Shown here piece by piece: positions 51,711 to 61,100 of a stretch of 64,000 nt of DNA (within the stretch, counting starts at the first letter, position 1; every line of letters begins with the position of its first letter). This DNA comes from Verrucomicrobiaceae bacterium UBA1938. Its GTDB lineage: Bacteria; Verrucomicrobiota; Verrucomicrobiia; Verrucomicrobiales; Verrucomicrobiaceae. The notes beneath the pieces were generated by a model, which saw only the letters and a list, made by a program, of their open reading frames with translations, had not been told where the DNA came from and made no database searches. The DNA lies in assembly GCA_002336895.1 (NCBI GenBank), contig DDFC01000025.1:124001-188000 (forward strand). The letters are read 5' to 3'. The position numbers and the translations under genes are program-made.

Positions 51711-52760
51711 ATGGTCAAAATCGGCATCAATGGTTTCGGGCGCATCGGCCGCCTCGTGTTTCGCGCAATCTGTGACCAGGGTCTCCTGGGCAAGGAAATC
51801 GACGTCGTCGCCGTGAACGACCTCGTGCCTGCTGACAATCTGGCCTACCTCGTCAAGTATGACTCCACCCAGGGCAAGGCCAAGGAGGAAGTCTTTTCCA
51901 AGAAGTCCAGCCCTGACGTGGCCGAGGACGACATCCTTGTGGTGGACGGCCACGAGATCAAATGCCTCGCCGTGCGCGAAGGCCCCTCCGCTCTGCCATG
52001 GAAGGCGCTGGGCGTGGACATCGTCATCGAATCTACCGGTCTCTTCACCGAGCGCAGCAAGGCCCAGGGCCACATCGACGCCGGCGCCAAGAAGGTCATC
52101 ATCTCCGCCCCTGGCAAGGATGAGGACATCACCGTCGTCATGGGCGTGAACCATGAGAAGTATGACGCCTCCAAGCACCACGTGGTCTCCAACGCCAGCT
52201 GCACCACGAACTGCCTTGCGCCGATCGTTCACGTGCTGCTCAAGGAAGGATTCGGCGTGGCCGAAGGTCTCATGACCACCATCCACTCCTACACCGCCAC
52301 GCAGAAGACCGTGGACGGCCCGTCCAAGAAGGACTGGAAGGGTGGCCGCAGTGCTGCCATCAACATCATTCCTTCCGGCACCGGTGCCGCCAAGGCCGTC
52401 GGACTGGCCATCCCTGAAGTGAAGGGCAAGCTCACCGGCATGTCCTTCCGCGTGCCGACGCCGACGGTTTCCGTGGTGGACCTGACCGTGAAGACGGAGA
52501 AGGAAACCAGCTACAAGGAAATCTCCGCCGCCATGAAGAAGGCCAGCGAAACCTACCTCAAGGGCATCCTGAACTGGACTGCCGACGAAGTGGTGAGCAC
52601 CGACTTCATGCACGACCAGCACAGCTCCATCTTCGACGCCGGTTCCGGCATCGAGCTGAACAACAAGTTCTTCAAGCTCGTGAGCTGGTACGACAACGAG
52701 TGGGGTTACTCCAACCGAGTCGTCGATCTCGTGAAATACATTGTGAGCAAAGGCCTGTAA
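51711..52760 (+). CDS. gap: Type I glyceraldehyde-3-phosphate dehydrogenase
   Basis: The protein has 349 residues, slightly longer than the usual 330-335. NAD-binding GINGFGRIGRLVFR is at the N-terminus. The active site is SNASCTTNCLAP with catalytic Cys164, followed by TIHSYTATQKTVDGP and the phosphate-site GGRSAAINIIPSGTGAAKA. The C-terminal SWYDNEWGYSNRVVDL is standard. It oxidises glyceraldehyde-3-phosphate in glycolysis and works in reverse in gluconeogenesis, which fits the presence of pckG. A strong terminator follows. Confidence 0.97.
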   Translation: MVKIGINGFGRIGRLVFRAICDQGLLGKEIDVVAVNDLVPADNLAYLVKYDSTQGKAKEEVFSKKSSPDVAEDDILVVDGHEIKCLAVREGPSALPWKALGVDIVIESTGLFTERSKAQGHIDAGAKKVIISAPGKDEDITVVMGVNHEKYDASKHHVVSNASCTTNCLAPIVHVLLKEGFGVAEGLMTTIHSYTATQKTVDGPSKKDWKGGRSAAINIIPSGTGAAKAVGLAIPEVKGKLTGMSFRVPTPTVSVVDLTVKTEKETSYKEISAAMKKASETYLKGILNWTADEVVSTDFMHDQHSSIFDAGSGIELNNKFFKLVSWYDNEWGYSNRVVDLVKYIVSKGL

Positions 52761-52794
52761 TCCTAACGAACACAGACACCCTTTAAAGCCTTCG

Positions 52795-52825
52795 ACGGGC
52801 CGGCTCACATGAGCCGGCCCGTTTT
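52795..52825 (+). terminator. Rho-independent terminator of gap
   Basis: ACGGGCCGGCTCA and TGAGCCGGCCCGT are perfectly complementary around a tiny centre, giving an 11- to 13-bp GC-rich stem followed by TTTT. It lies 34 bases after the gap stop. Confidence 0.87.
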
Positions 52826-52878
52826 GCGTACCTGCTCATCCACCCAATTCCCATGCATCTCTTTTTCGATTTCCAACC

Positions 52879-54051
52879 ATGTCTTTCTTTTCTCAAATTC
52901 GACTCCTGCCCAGACCCTTCTGGGTTTTGGTAGGCGCGACTTTCGTCAACCGGTTCGGCGTCTTCGTCGTTCCGTTTCTGGCGCTTTTCATCACGCGCAA
53001 CGGCCACACCACCGCCCAGGCCGGGTATGCGGTGGCCTCGTATTCGGTCGGTGGCTTCGCAGCAGCCTGGATCGGCGGCTGGATGGCCGACCGCCTGGGC
53101 CGGAATGTCACCATGGCTGTGTCGGCACTTGCGGGCGCGATATGCATGATCGCCATGTCTCAGGCGGTGGACTGGCGCACGCTGGCCCTGCTCTCCTTCA
53201 TCACCGGAGCCATCAATGAGGCTGGCAGCCCGGCCAGCGCCGCTTTGGTGCAGGATCTGGTGCCGCCTGAGCACCGCGTCATCGCCTATGCCGTGCAGCG
53301 CTTTGCGGTGAATCTCGCCTGGTCTCTTGGACCCGCTACCGCAGGCTTTCTGGCAGAATACTCCTTTTTCTGGCTCTTCGCTGTCGATGCTGCCACCTCG
53401 GCCTTCTTTGGCATCATCGCCTGGGTTTGCCTTCCCCGGGGCAGGCGCACGGCCCGCGAGCACGCAGGCTGGGGGCATGCGTGGCAGTCTATAAAAAGCA
53501 ATCACGCTTTCCTGGCCCTGTTCGCAGCCTGCATCTGCACGGCGTGGATCTTCCGGCAGACCAACACCACTTTTCCGCTGCACTTTGAGCGGAACGGGCT
53601 GCCGCTGCATGACTGCGGCCTCGTGCTGGCTCTGAACGGCGTCATGATCTGCCTCTTTGAGCTGCCGCTGGCCGTGGGCCTGCGCGCATGGCCGGTCAGG
53701 CAGGTGCTTGCACTTGGGTACATCTTGATGGGCATCAGCTTTCTCACCTTCCTTGTCAGCGGCTCGCTCACGGCCTTTGTGCTGATGATGGTCGTGTTCA
53801 CTCTTGGCGAGATGTCCGCCTTTTCACGACAGCAGGCCTACTCGGCCAGTCTGGCTCCGGAGGACATGAGGGGGCGCTACGTCGGCTTCCTCAGCTTCGC
53901 CTGGTGTACGGGCAATACCGCCAGTTCGGCTCTGGGCATGGCGCTCTATGATCAGCACCCCGGCCTGCTCTGGGGCATCAATGCGGCACTAGGGCTGCTG
54001 GCGGCGCTGCTCATTCTTTCCACCCGCAAAATCACCTCGTATGAACTCTGA
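52879..54051 (+). CDS. Major facilitator superfamily transporter
   Basis: The protein has 390 residues with about 11-12 hydrophobic segments. The MFS motif A region is GGWMADRLGRN after helix 2. VGATFVNRFGVFVVPFLALF is the first helix and QDLVPPEHRVIAYAVQRF a conserved loop of drug-efflux-like members. It is an inner-membrane secondary transporter of unknown substrate. Its last 11 bases overlap the rarD-like gene, so the two are co-translated. Confidence 0.9.
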   Translation: MSFFSQIRLLPRPFWVLVGATFVNRFGVFVVPFLALFITRNGHTTAQAGYAVASYSVGGFAAAWIGGWMADRLGRNVTMAVSALAGAICMIAMSQAVDWRTLALLSFITGAINEAGSPASAALVQDLVPPEHRVIAYAVQRFAVNLAWSLGPATAGFLAEYSFFWLFAVDAATSAFFGIIAWVCLPRGRRTAREHAGWGHAWQSIKSNHAFLALFAACICTAWIFRQTNTTFPLHFERNGLPLHDCGLVLALNGVMICLFELPLAVGLRAWPVRQVLALGYILMGISFLTFLVSGSLTAFVLMMVVFTLGEMSAFSRQQAYSASLAPEDMRGRYVGFLSFAWCTGNTASSALGMALYDQHPGLLWGINAALGLLAALLILSTRKITSYEL

Positions 54052-54931
54052 AAAAACATCCGCCAATGCGGCTTGCAGCGCTGTGCTGGCCTTCGGCCTG
54101 TGGGGTGTTCTGCCGGTGTACTGGAAGCAACTCGGCCACCTGGGCAGCGATGTGGCGCTGGCCCAGCGCGTGGTGTGGACCATGGCCACCGTGCTGCCCC
54201 TCCTGATGTTGCGCAGAGAGTGGCAGGGCTTTCTTCGCTCCCTGCGGGATGTCCGGCTTGTCGGCGCCCATGCGTGGTCCGCCTTTCTCCTGGCCATCAA
54301 CTGGGGCGTCTTCGTCTGGGCAGCCCAGCACGGGCGCATCATCGACTGCAGCCTCGGTTACTTCATCAATCCGCTGCTGAATGTGCTCATCGGCAGCCGG
54401 CTGCTGGGGGAGAGACTGACGGGCCTGCAAAAGCTCAGCATCTTCTCCGCTGCCTGCGGCGTGCTGACACAGCTCGTGCTGGTGGGCCGGTTCCCATGGA
54501 TCGGGCTGCTGCTGGCAGGGAGCTTTGCTCTCTACGGACTGGCGCGGCGGCGGTCGCCGCTGGGCTCTTTGCCCGGGCTGGCCATGGAGACGGTCGTGGG
54601 CGTTCCTGTGGCGGCAGTTTACCTGCTGTGGGCGCAGCAGAGCAGCCTGCCCATTTGGGGCACCACGTCTGCGCACGATCTTGTGCTCATCATCGGCCTT
54701 GGCATCATCACCACCATTCCACTGCTGGGCTTTGCGCATGGCGCGCGGCAGCTGCCATTTGCCCTGCTCGGGGTGTTGCAGTTTCTGGCCCCCACCGGTC
54801 AGTTTTTGGTGGGAGCTCTGATGTATCACGAACCAGTCGGCTCAGGAGCCCTCGTCTCCTTTGGCCTCATCTGGCTGGGGGTGCTCCTGTTTTGCGGCGA
54901 TCTATGGCTGCGAAAGCCTGCCAAGGCCTGA
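54041..54931 (+). CDS. rarD: RarD-type EamA/DMT transporter
   Basis: The protein has 296 residues, the normal RarD length, with ten hydrophobic segments in two EamA repeats. Diagnostic stretches are AFGLWGVLPVYWKQL, INWGVFVWAAQHGRIIDCSLGYFINPL and TTIPLLGFAHGARQLPF. RarD proteins are permeases of the drug/metabolite superfamily with poorly defined substrates. It overlaps the MFS gene by 11 bases and converges on ddl with a 6-base gap. Confidence 0.9.
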   Translation: MNSEKTSANAACSAVLAFGLWGVLPVYWKQLGHLGSDVALAQRVVWTMATVLPLLMLRREWQGFLRSLRDVRLVGAHAWSAFLLAINWGVFVWAAQHGRIIDCSLGYFINPLLNVLIGSRLLGERLTGLQKLSIFSAACGVLTQLVLVGRFPWIGLLLAGSFALYGLARRRSPLGSLPGLAMETVVGVPVAAVYLLWAQQSSLPIWGTTSAHDLVLIIGLGIITTIPLLGFAHGARQLPFALLGVLQFLAPTGQFLVGALMYHEPVGSGALVSFGLIWLGVLLFCGDLWLRKPAKA

Positions 54932-54937
54932 GGTGTC

Positions 54938-55861
54938 TCAGGGCCTCGCGGCAAGCGACAGCTCGATGATCTTTGCACACAGATCCGGGAACTCAATGCC
55001 CACTGCCTTCGCGGCCTTGGGCAGCAGGCTGCTGCTCGTCATGCCGGGAATGGTGTTCACCTCCAGTACAAAGGGGGATTGATCGCTGTCTCTCAGCATC
55101 ACATCCACACGGCCGTAAACTTCCGTGCCGCATGCACGGAAGGCTTTGAGCGCGGCATCCTGCACGGCCTTGGTCACTTCGGGACTGAGATTGGCGGGGC
55201 AGTTGTAGTTCGTCTTGCCGGTGCCGCCCATCCAGGGGTACTTGTTGTTGATGTCGTAAAAGCCTTCCACGGGTTCGATGTGGATGATAGGCAGCACCTG
55301 GTTACCGAGGACGCCCACGGTCAGTTCCTTGCCAGCCACGTAGTCTTCGATCAGCGTGTCCTTGCCAAATTTCTTGGCGTCTTCCAGTGCAGCCTCAAGT
55401 TCGGCCTGAGTGTGGCAGATGTGCACGCCCACGCTGGAGCCTTCACGCGGCGGCTTCACCACCAGTGGCAGGCCGATGGCCAGCGGCTGGCTGCCGTCCA
55501 GCAGGTAGGTTTGCGAACGCGGTGTGGGCACACCAGCGGCGATGAAACGCTCCTTGCTCAGCAGCTTGTCAAAAGCGGTGCGGCTGCTGGCCACGCCTGC
55601 GCCGGTGTAGCGGATGCCGCGCTGCTCCAGGATTGATTGAATTTGGCCGTCCTCGCCAAAGGTGCCGTGGATCAGGTTCATGGCGACAAAGACATCCCCA
55701 GGCACCTCAAAGTCGGGTCCGGTCACATCCACCTCGACCACGGTGGCTCCCTTGCTGCGCAGCGCCTCGGCCACGCTTTCGGCGGTTTTCAGGGAGACTT
55801 TGCGTTCAGAGCCAGGGCCGCCCATCAGCAGGGCGATTTTCTTGTTCGTGAGGTCGAGCAT
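54938..55861 (-). CDS. ddl: D-alanine--D-alanine ligase
   Basis: The protein has 307 residues from the ATG at 55859-55861; the longer in-frame ORF runs into the divergent gene. The N-terminus has ALLMGGPGSERKVSLKTAE. The ATP-grasp core has LPLVVKPPREGSSVGVHI, EDYVAGKELTVGVLG and a late FVLEVNTIPGMTSSSLLPKAA. It joins two D-Ala residues for peptidoglycan precursors in the cytoplasm. A D-aminoacylase-like gene is divergent 91 bases away. Confidence 0.96.
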   Translation of the reverse strand: MLDLTNKKIALLMGGPGSERKVSLKTAESVAEALRSKGATVVEVDVTGPDFEVPGDVFVAMNLIHGTFGEDGQIQSILEQRGIRYTGAGVASSRTAFDKLLSKERFIAAGVPTPRSQTYLLDGSQPLAIGLPLVVKPPREGSSVGVHICHTQAELEAALEDAKKFGKDTLIEDYVAGKELTVGVLGNQVLPIIHIEPVEGFYDINNKYPWMGGTGKTNYNCPANLSPEVTKAVQDAALKAFRACGTEVYGRVDVMLRDSDQSPFVLEVNTIPGMTSSSLLPKAAKAVGIEFPDLCAKIIELSLAARP

Positions 55862-55952
55862 GGTGCAGCAGATATGGAATGCGGAGGCCGGATTGGCAAA
55901 AGGAATCCTGGCAATGTCCGTGCCATGAGCCACGTCTTTCCCTGCCAACACC

Positions 55953-57512
55953 ATGAACCTCGGCCTCTTCCTAGCCTGCCTTCTCACCGCATCTCTCAGC
56001 GCGGCGGAGTTCGACCTTCTCATCACCCATGCCCGGATCGCGGACGGGAGCGGCGGGCCGCTGGTGGAGGGCTCGGTGGCGGTCAAAGACGGGCGGATCG
56101 CAGCCGTGGGTCAGGTTCAGGGCACCGCCACTGAGGTGATCGATGCCGGTGGCAGAGTGGTCGCCCCCGGTTTCATCGACGTGCACACTCACTCGGAGGA
56201 TATCTGCCTCATTCCAGCGGCAGAGAATTTTCTCCGCATGGGCGTCACCACCATCATCACCGGAAACTGCGGTCATTCCCGCACGGATGTGGGCAAATTC
56301 TTCCAAGAAATCGAGGAGTCAAAGGTCACCCTGAACGTCGCCACTCTTATCGGCCACGGCTCCGTGCGCGAGCAGGCCATGGGTGGCAGTTTCATCCGCG
56401 CACCGAATGATGAACAGCTCACAGCCATGAAGGAGCTGGTCGATCAGGCCATGAAGGATGGCGCGGTGGGGCTGAGCACAGGGCTCATCTATGTGCCGGG
56501 CTCCTTTGCCAAAACGGATGAACTTATTGCCGTGGCAAAGGCCGCCGCCGCGCATGACGGCATCTACGTCAGCCACATGCGCTACGAGACCACGCGCATC
56601 TTTCAGGCGCTGGATGAACTCATCCGCATCGCCCGTGAGGCCAAAGTTCGAGCAGAAGTCTCTCACATCAAGCTGTCCGGCCCCACCGCTTGGGGAAAGG
56701 CCGATGAAGTGCTGGCCGTGCTGGAACGTGCACGTGCATCCGGTCTCAAGATCACACAAGACCAATACGCCTACACCGCTTCCAGCACAGGCCTGCGCCA
56801 GACGCTGCCGGACAGCGCGCTTGAAGGAGAGCATGCAGACTTCGTGGCACGCATCGCAGATCCGAAGCAAAAAACCGGGATCATTGCCAAGATGGCCGAG
56901 ATGCGCACCCGCCAGGGGCGAAAGGATTACGGCTATGCGGTGATCGCGCGGTGCAAGGCCGACCCTTCGCTCAATGGCAAGACCATCCCGGAAGCCGCCA
57001 AGGTGAGGCGTGGTTCAGACACACTCGAAGACCAGGTCGAAGTCATTCTGGAGATCGAGGCCCAGGGCGGCGCCAGCGCCATCTTCCACGGCATGAACGA
57101 GGACGATTTGCAGGCCTTCCTCAAACACCCTCTGACCATGATCGCCAGTGACGGCGGTCCACGTCGCCTCGGCGAGGATGTCCCGCATCCGCGCAGCTAT
57201 GGCAACAACGCACGCGTGTTGGGCCGCTATGTGCGCGATTTAAAGCTGATGTCCCTGCCGGAGGCGGTGCGCCGAATGACATCGCTGCCCGCGCAGACCT
57301 TTCACCTGAAAGATCGTGGCATGCTCAAGGCCGGAGCCCATGCCGACATCGTCATCTTCGATCCTGAAAAAGTCGCGGATCCCTCCACCTTCAGCGATCC
57401 GCATCATTACGCCGAAGGCTTCGATCATGTCATCGTCAACGGGGGCGTCGTGATGCGCGATGGCAAGCTCACCGAGGTGCGCAGTGGCGGTCCGCTCCGG
57501 ATGGGCCAGTAG
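55953..57512 (+). CDS. Secreted N-acyl-D-amino-acid deacylase (D-aminoacylase) family amidohydrolase
   Basis: The protein has 519 residues with a signal peptide (LGLFLACLLTASLSAA). The amidohydrolase metal motif is DVHTHSED (H78, H80). TGNCGHSR carries Cys107, which matches the cysteine ligand typical of D-aminoacylases. YVSHMRYE and AEVSHIKLSG supply further histidines, and MIASDGGP the aspartate. The late AGAHADIVIFDPE is the usual family end. It hydrolyses N-acyl-D-amino acids or related dipeptides, probably in the periplasm. The neighbour ddl is consistent with D-amino-acid metabolism but does not prove a link. Confidence 0.88.
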   Translation: MNLGLFLACLLTASLSAAEFDLLITHARIADGSGGPLVEGSVAVKDGRIAAVGQVQGTATEVIDAGGRVVAPGFIDVHTHSEDICLIPAAENFLRMGVTTIITGNCGHSRTDVGKFFQEIEESKVTLNVATLIGHGSVREQAMGGSFIRAPNDEQLTAMKELVDQAMKDGAVGLSTGLIYVPGSFAKTDELIAVAKAAAAHDGIYVSHMRYETTRIFQALDELIRIAREAKVRAEVSHIKLSGPTAWGKADEVLAVLERARASGLKITQDQYAYTASSTGLRQTLPDSALEGEHADFVARIADPKQKTGIIAKMAEMRTRQGRKDYGYAVIARCKADPSLNGKTIPEAAKVRRGSDTLEDQVEVILEIEAQGGASAIFHGMNEDDLQAFLKHPLTMIASDGGPRRLGEDVPHPRSYGNNARVLGRYVRDLKLMSLPEAVRRMTSLPAQTFHLKDRGMLKAGAHADIVIFDPEKVADPSTFSDPHHYAEGFDHVIVNGGVVMRDGKLTEVRSGGPLRMGQ

Positions 57513-57513
57513 C

Positions 57514-59496
57514 TTACGGTTTGTAGGTTTCCGCGCCGAGATGACCGTTGCGGAAAAGCCATGACGCTGACTGATAGAGAGAAATGGTGTCGCTCAGGCG
57601 GCTTTGCAGAGAGTCCGATTTATCCGGCGTGATGGTTCCCGCTTTCAGGTCCACTTTCCCCAGAGTGAACTCCTGCTTGGGCTTCAGCATGGCAAAGTCT
57701 CCCTGCGTGATGTAGGCGATCTTTTGGTAGTTCGAGACAAATATGCGTTCCTTGTCCGGAGTGTAGCCGGGGGAGAAAACATCCTGGCCAAAGTTGCGCG
57801 TGGTGTAGCTCCAGTTCATCATGCCAAAGAGTGTGGGCACCACGTCGATCTGGCTGCACAGCCGGTCGTACGAGCGCGGCTGAATGAGCTGCGGATTCCA
57901 GATGATGCAGGGGATGTGGTACTTGGTCACATCCAGCTCCATCTTGCCTGCGCTGCCATGGCAGTGGTCTGCCACTACGACAAAGATCGTATTAGCAAAC
58001 CACGGCTTCGACTTCGCCTTCTCCAGAAAGTCGCCGATGCACCAGTCCGTGTATTTGACGGCGGCTTCGCGGGACCCCTGCGGCATGTCGATGCGATTTT
58101 CCGGAAAGGTAAAGGGGCGGTGGTTGGACACTGTCATCACGTGCATGAAGAAGGGCTTGCTCGCCGCATGGTTCGTGTCGGCTTCCTGCATGGCCCAGCG
58201 GAAGAGGTCTTCATCCGCCACGCCCCAGGCGTTTTGAAATGTAATCTCGCTCTTCGGTTTGGTGCCTCGGTCAATCACGCGGTAGTTGTTGCGGGAAAAG
58301 TAGGTGCGCATGTTGTCAAACATGGCATCGCCGCCATACACGTAGCTCACATCATAGCCACGGCTGCGGCACACGGACCCGGAGGTGAAGAGATTTGTAT
58401 TCGCGGGCCGCCAGACGATGGACTGGCCGGGTGTGGGCGGAACACTGAGAGTCAGCGCCTCCAGCCCGCGCACGGTGCGTGTGCCTGTGGCATAAAGATT
58501 GGTGAAAAGAATGCCCTCATCAGCCAGCCGGTCCAGATTCGGCGTCAGGTAGGAGCGCATCTTGAAGTTCACCTTAAAGTGGCTCATGAAGGCCGCGCTC
58601 AGGCTTTCGACCGAAATGAACACCATGTTGTGCCGCTTCTCCGGACCCTCGTGCTTGATCACACGCCTCAGATCGCGCGGATCAGAGCTGGCTGGCAGCG
58701 TGTCGGGCAGGAGCAGAAGTTCCTTCGCACGCGCCAGCGCCTTCTCCGTATCCTGTTTGAGGTAAAAGCGCTCGTAATCAATTTCGCTTTCCCAGAACGC
58801 GGCGCAGAAGGCATACGGGCCGTCCTTGGCCAGTTCTCGATTAAACTCATTGCTGAAGCGTGGGAGCTGCGACTGCGAGAAGAGATTGGAAATGCCCACC
58901 ACGAGCGCAGCGATGCCCAGCACCGGCAGAATACGCAGCCTCCATGCGCTGTCTCCGGCGCATACCCAGCGAATGCCGCCGAGCTTCCACGCCACCCACA
59001 CGACACCGGTGCCCGCCAGCGCCAGCCCGGCGTAGATCAGCGGCATGGGGTAGGACTGCTGGATGTTGTCGATCACCTCCTGAGTGAAGACGAGGTAGTC
59101 CACCGCGATGAAGTTGAATCGCACCAGAAACTCATCCCAGAAAAACCACTCCGCCACGCCGATGAAGATGAACACCACCGCGTACAAAAAAAGCAGGAAT
59201 GACACAACCCACCGCGCAGCTTTGCTCCTCCACATGGCCACGGGCAGCAGCATTGTCAGCAGAAACCACGGCACCACCGCATAGCAGGCCGCCAGCACAT
59301 CATAGCAAAGGCCATAGCCAAACGAACCCAGCAGCGAGGCATCCCAGGCGATGTCATGCCTTCCTTGGATCAGCAGGGCCATGCGCGTGAGCAGCATGAT
59401 CGTTAAAAACACGGCCGCTATCATCAAGGCGCCGCGTGTGCTCGTGGTGCTGGGTTCTGGCTTCAGCAGCAGGGGTGACTTTGTGGCATGCTTCAT
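57514..59496 (-). CDS. LTA synthase/phosphoglycerol-transferase-family membrane protein
   Basis: The protein has 660 residues. Five hydrophobic helices lie in the first 205 residues, followed by an extracytoplasmic alkaline-phosphatase-like domain. The metal site begins with VFISVESLSAAFM (Glu297). The nucleophile region is YATGTRTVRGLEALTL with Thr341 (or Thr339) as likely catalytic residue, and VVADHCHGSAGK provides late metal ligands. LtaS makes lipoteichoic acid in Gram-positives; Gram-negative relatives add phosphoglycerol to glucans or lipids. It is likely an envelope phospho-group transferase here. It converges on the D-aminoacylase gene. Confidence 0.87.
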   Translation of the reverse strand: MKHATKSPLLLKPEPSTTSTRGALMIAAVFLTIMLLTRMALLIQGRHDIAWDASLLGSFGYGLCYDVLAACYAVVPWFLLTMLLPVAMWRSKAARWVVSFLLFLYAVVFIFIGVAEWFFWDEFLVRFNFIAVDYLVFTQEVIDNIQQSYPMPLIYAGLALAGTGVVWVAWKLGGIRWVCAGDSAWRLRILPVLGIAALVVGISNLFSQSQLPRFSNEFNRELAKDGPYAFCAAFWESEIDYERFYLKQDTEKALARAKELLLLPDTLPASSDPRDLRRVIKHEGPEKRHNMVFISVESLSAAFMSHFKVNFKMRSYLTPNLDRLADEGILFTNLYATGTRTVRGLEALTLSVPPTPGQSIVWRPANTNLFTSGSVCRSRGYDVSYVYGGDAMFDNMRTYFSRNNYRVIDRGTKPKSEITFQNAWGVADEDLFRWAMQEADTNHAASKPFFMHVMTVSNHRPFTFPENRIDMPQGSREAAVKYTDWCIGDFLEKAKSKPWFANTIFVVVADHCHGSAGKMELDVTKYHIPCIIWNPQLIQPRSYDRLCSQIDVVPTLFGMMNWSYTTRNFGQDVFSPGYTPDKERIFVSNYQKIAYITQGDFAMLKPKQEFTLGKVDLKAGTITPDKSDSLQSRLSDTISLYQSASWLFRNGHLGAETYKP

Positions 59497-59816
59497 GGCT
59501 GAATGAATTGCTTCCAGGCTTTGCGCGAGAGCACATGCCGGTTGCCACCGTACGGATCGGCGGATGTCGATTTGCTTTCAAGATGGAAGAAAGCCCATTC
59601 AGCCTTGGATTTTTTTGCATGCTGCAGAGCGTCGTTATTGCCGCATGGCCTGAGTTTGGAAAAAGCAGCCAGGCACTTGCTTGCAGGCGGTCCCTGCATC
59701 TAGGTGCTGTCTCTTGCGTAGTGATGCCTTCAATGTCGGAGGTGGCCTGCCGCTTATTCTGTTCAAACATCCCGCCTGGGAAGCGTATCGTATCTGATCC
59801 ACAATTGCCGCATGCT
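59497..59816. other. Intergenic region between two divergent genes
   Basis: These 320 bases separate the divergent LTA-synthase-like and small metal-binding genes. The open frames here have poor protein character. A 6-bp dyad TGCAGG (59682-59687) and CCTGCA (59693-59698) is present. Promoters for both genes must lie here, but I could not assign them. Confidence 0.5.
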
Positions 59817-60077
59817 ATGAAGTTTTCACATCTACTCCTCGGTTCCGTAGTTTTCAGTCTCAGCTGTTCCCGTGCTGCAGACGGCGTCCCCGCCTCTTAT
59901 CCGCTCAAAAAGTGCGTCATTTCAGACGAGCCCTTTGGCGGCGAGATGGGCAAGCCGGTCAAAGTCACGCATGAAGGCACGGACGTGTACCTCTGCTGCA
60001 AATCCTGCCTCAAGGATTTCAAGGCTGATCCAGCCAAATACGTGAAGATGGTGAAGGACGCTGCCGCGAAAAAGTGA
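59817..60077 (+). CDS. Small secreted YHS/TRASH-like metal-binding protein
   Basis: The protein has 86 residues from the ATG at 59817, with a signal peptide (HLLLGSVVFSLSCSRAA); a frame extending back to 59436 has no protein-like sequence. The mature part has Cys in KKCVISDEPFGGEMGKPV and a CCKSC cluster followed by LKDFKADPAKYVKMV. This resembles YHS or TRASH domains, which bind copper or other soft metals. SLSC could alternatively be a weak lipobox. A periplasmic metal-binding or sensing role is inferred. Confidence 0.78.
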   Translation: MKFSHLLLGSVVFSLSCSRAADGVPASYPLKKCVISDEPFGGEMGKPVKVTHEGTDVYLCCKSCLKDFKADPAKYVKMVKDAAAKK

Positions 60078-60083
60078 GCAGCT

Positions 60084-61100
60084 TTACAAACGCCGGCTCA
60101 CCCATGCGCCGATGCCGCGTGCATCCTCATCGGTCACGTTCGCATCGTGCAGGCATTCCTCGGCGCTGAATTCCGTTCGTGCAGCGATCCGCCCGGCTTT
60201 CCAGACATGGACTCTGGATGGATACGGCCCGACCTTGCGCGGATCGCTCCAGGTGTGAATGCCGAGTGTCTGTGGATTGACCGCCGCCGCGATGTGCATG
60301 GGGCCGCTGTCCACGCTGATGCAGTATTTTGTCTGGCGCATGATCCAGATCAGCTCGGGCAGCGTGGTGCGCTGGCTCCAGTCATGAATGTGAGCGCCGG
60401 TTGGGCGTGTGAGATCTGACGTCATGCCCACGAGCACCACCGGGTGCGGGGCCAGGGCATCGCACAGCGCCTGCAGCGCGGAATTGGAAAGCGATTTGCC
60501 CTCGCCACGTGACCAGGGATGTACGGCCACGAAACCCTGAGGCATCTCAGTCCAGCCAGCGGGTGCCGAGCCGGGAGCCAGCTCAAAGGAGACATCATCC
60601 GCCTCGATCTTGATGCCCAGCGCGCGCGGCATCTCCAGATAGCGGTCCACGGCATGTGCCCCGGCATCCACAGGCACGGTCTGATTGTAAAAGAAACGGG
60701 AGCCTTCACGTGCATCTGAAAGCCCGAGGACCATCTTCGAGCCCCGCCAGCTGCTGATCACGCCGCTGCGCAGCAGGCCCTGGAAATCGAGCACGATCTC
60801 CGGCTCCTCTCGCGGCAGAGTCATCCAGGTGCGTCGCCATACCCAGAAGCGCGCCAGACCAGCCAGACCGCGGAAATTTTTGCGCGGGAAGGGGATCACT
60901 TCATCGAGCAGCGGGCTGCCTTGCAGAATGGGGGTCCATTCCGTGTTGGCCAGCCAGCGGATCTTCAGCCTCGGGTGGGCGTCTCGCAGCGCCTTCACAG
61001 CTGGCAGCGTGTGCACGATGTCCCCTAGAGAACTCGGCTTGACGATGAGCGCGGAGCGGAAATCGCGCAGGCTGGGAAGCTGGCGCGGGGCGGCGCTCAT
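60084..61100 (-). CDS. Glycosyltransferase family 9 (heptosyltransferase-like)
   Basis: The protein has 338 residues. The N-terminal ALIVKPSSLGDIVHTLPAV is the GT9 signature. The second domain has VAVHPWSRGEGKSLS and YCISVDSGPMHIAAAVNP for sugar-nucleotide binding, and a late GIHTWSDPRKVGPY. It would transfer heptose or a related sugar to LPS core at the inner face of the inner membrane, indicating a Gram-negative envelope. Its start overlaps the stop of the upstream phosphoesterase gene by 4 bases. Confidence 0.9.
   Translation of the reverse strand: MSAAPRQLPSLRDFRSALIVKPSSLGDIVHTLPAVKALRDAHPRLKIRWLANTEWTPILQGSPLLDEVIPFPRKNFRGLAGLARFWVWRRTWMTLPREEPEIVLDFQGLLRSGVISSWRGSKMVLGLSDAREGSRFFYNQTVPVDAGAHAVDRYLEMPRALGIKIEADDVSFELAPGSAPAGWTEMPQGFVAVHPWSRGEGKSLSNSALQALCDALAPHPVVLVGMTSDLTRPTGAHIHDWSQRTTLPELIWIMRQTKYCISVDSGPMHIAAAVNPQTLGIHTWSDPRKVGPYPSRVHVWKAGRIAARTEFSAEECLHDANVTDEDARGIGAWVSRRL

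Noticed and set aside
57604..59202. 532-residue open frame on the plus strand
   Set aside because: It is antisense to the LTA-synthase-like gene, which has full family motifs.
59436..59816. N-terminal extension of the small metal-binding protein by 127 residues
   Set aside because: The extension overlaps the divergent gene and lacks protein-like character, while the ATG at 59817 begins a normal signal peptide.
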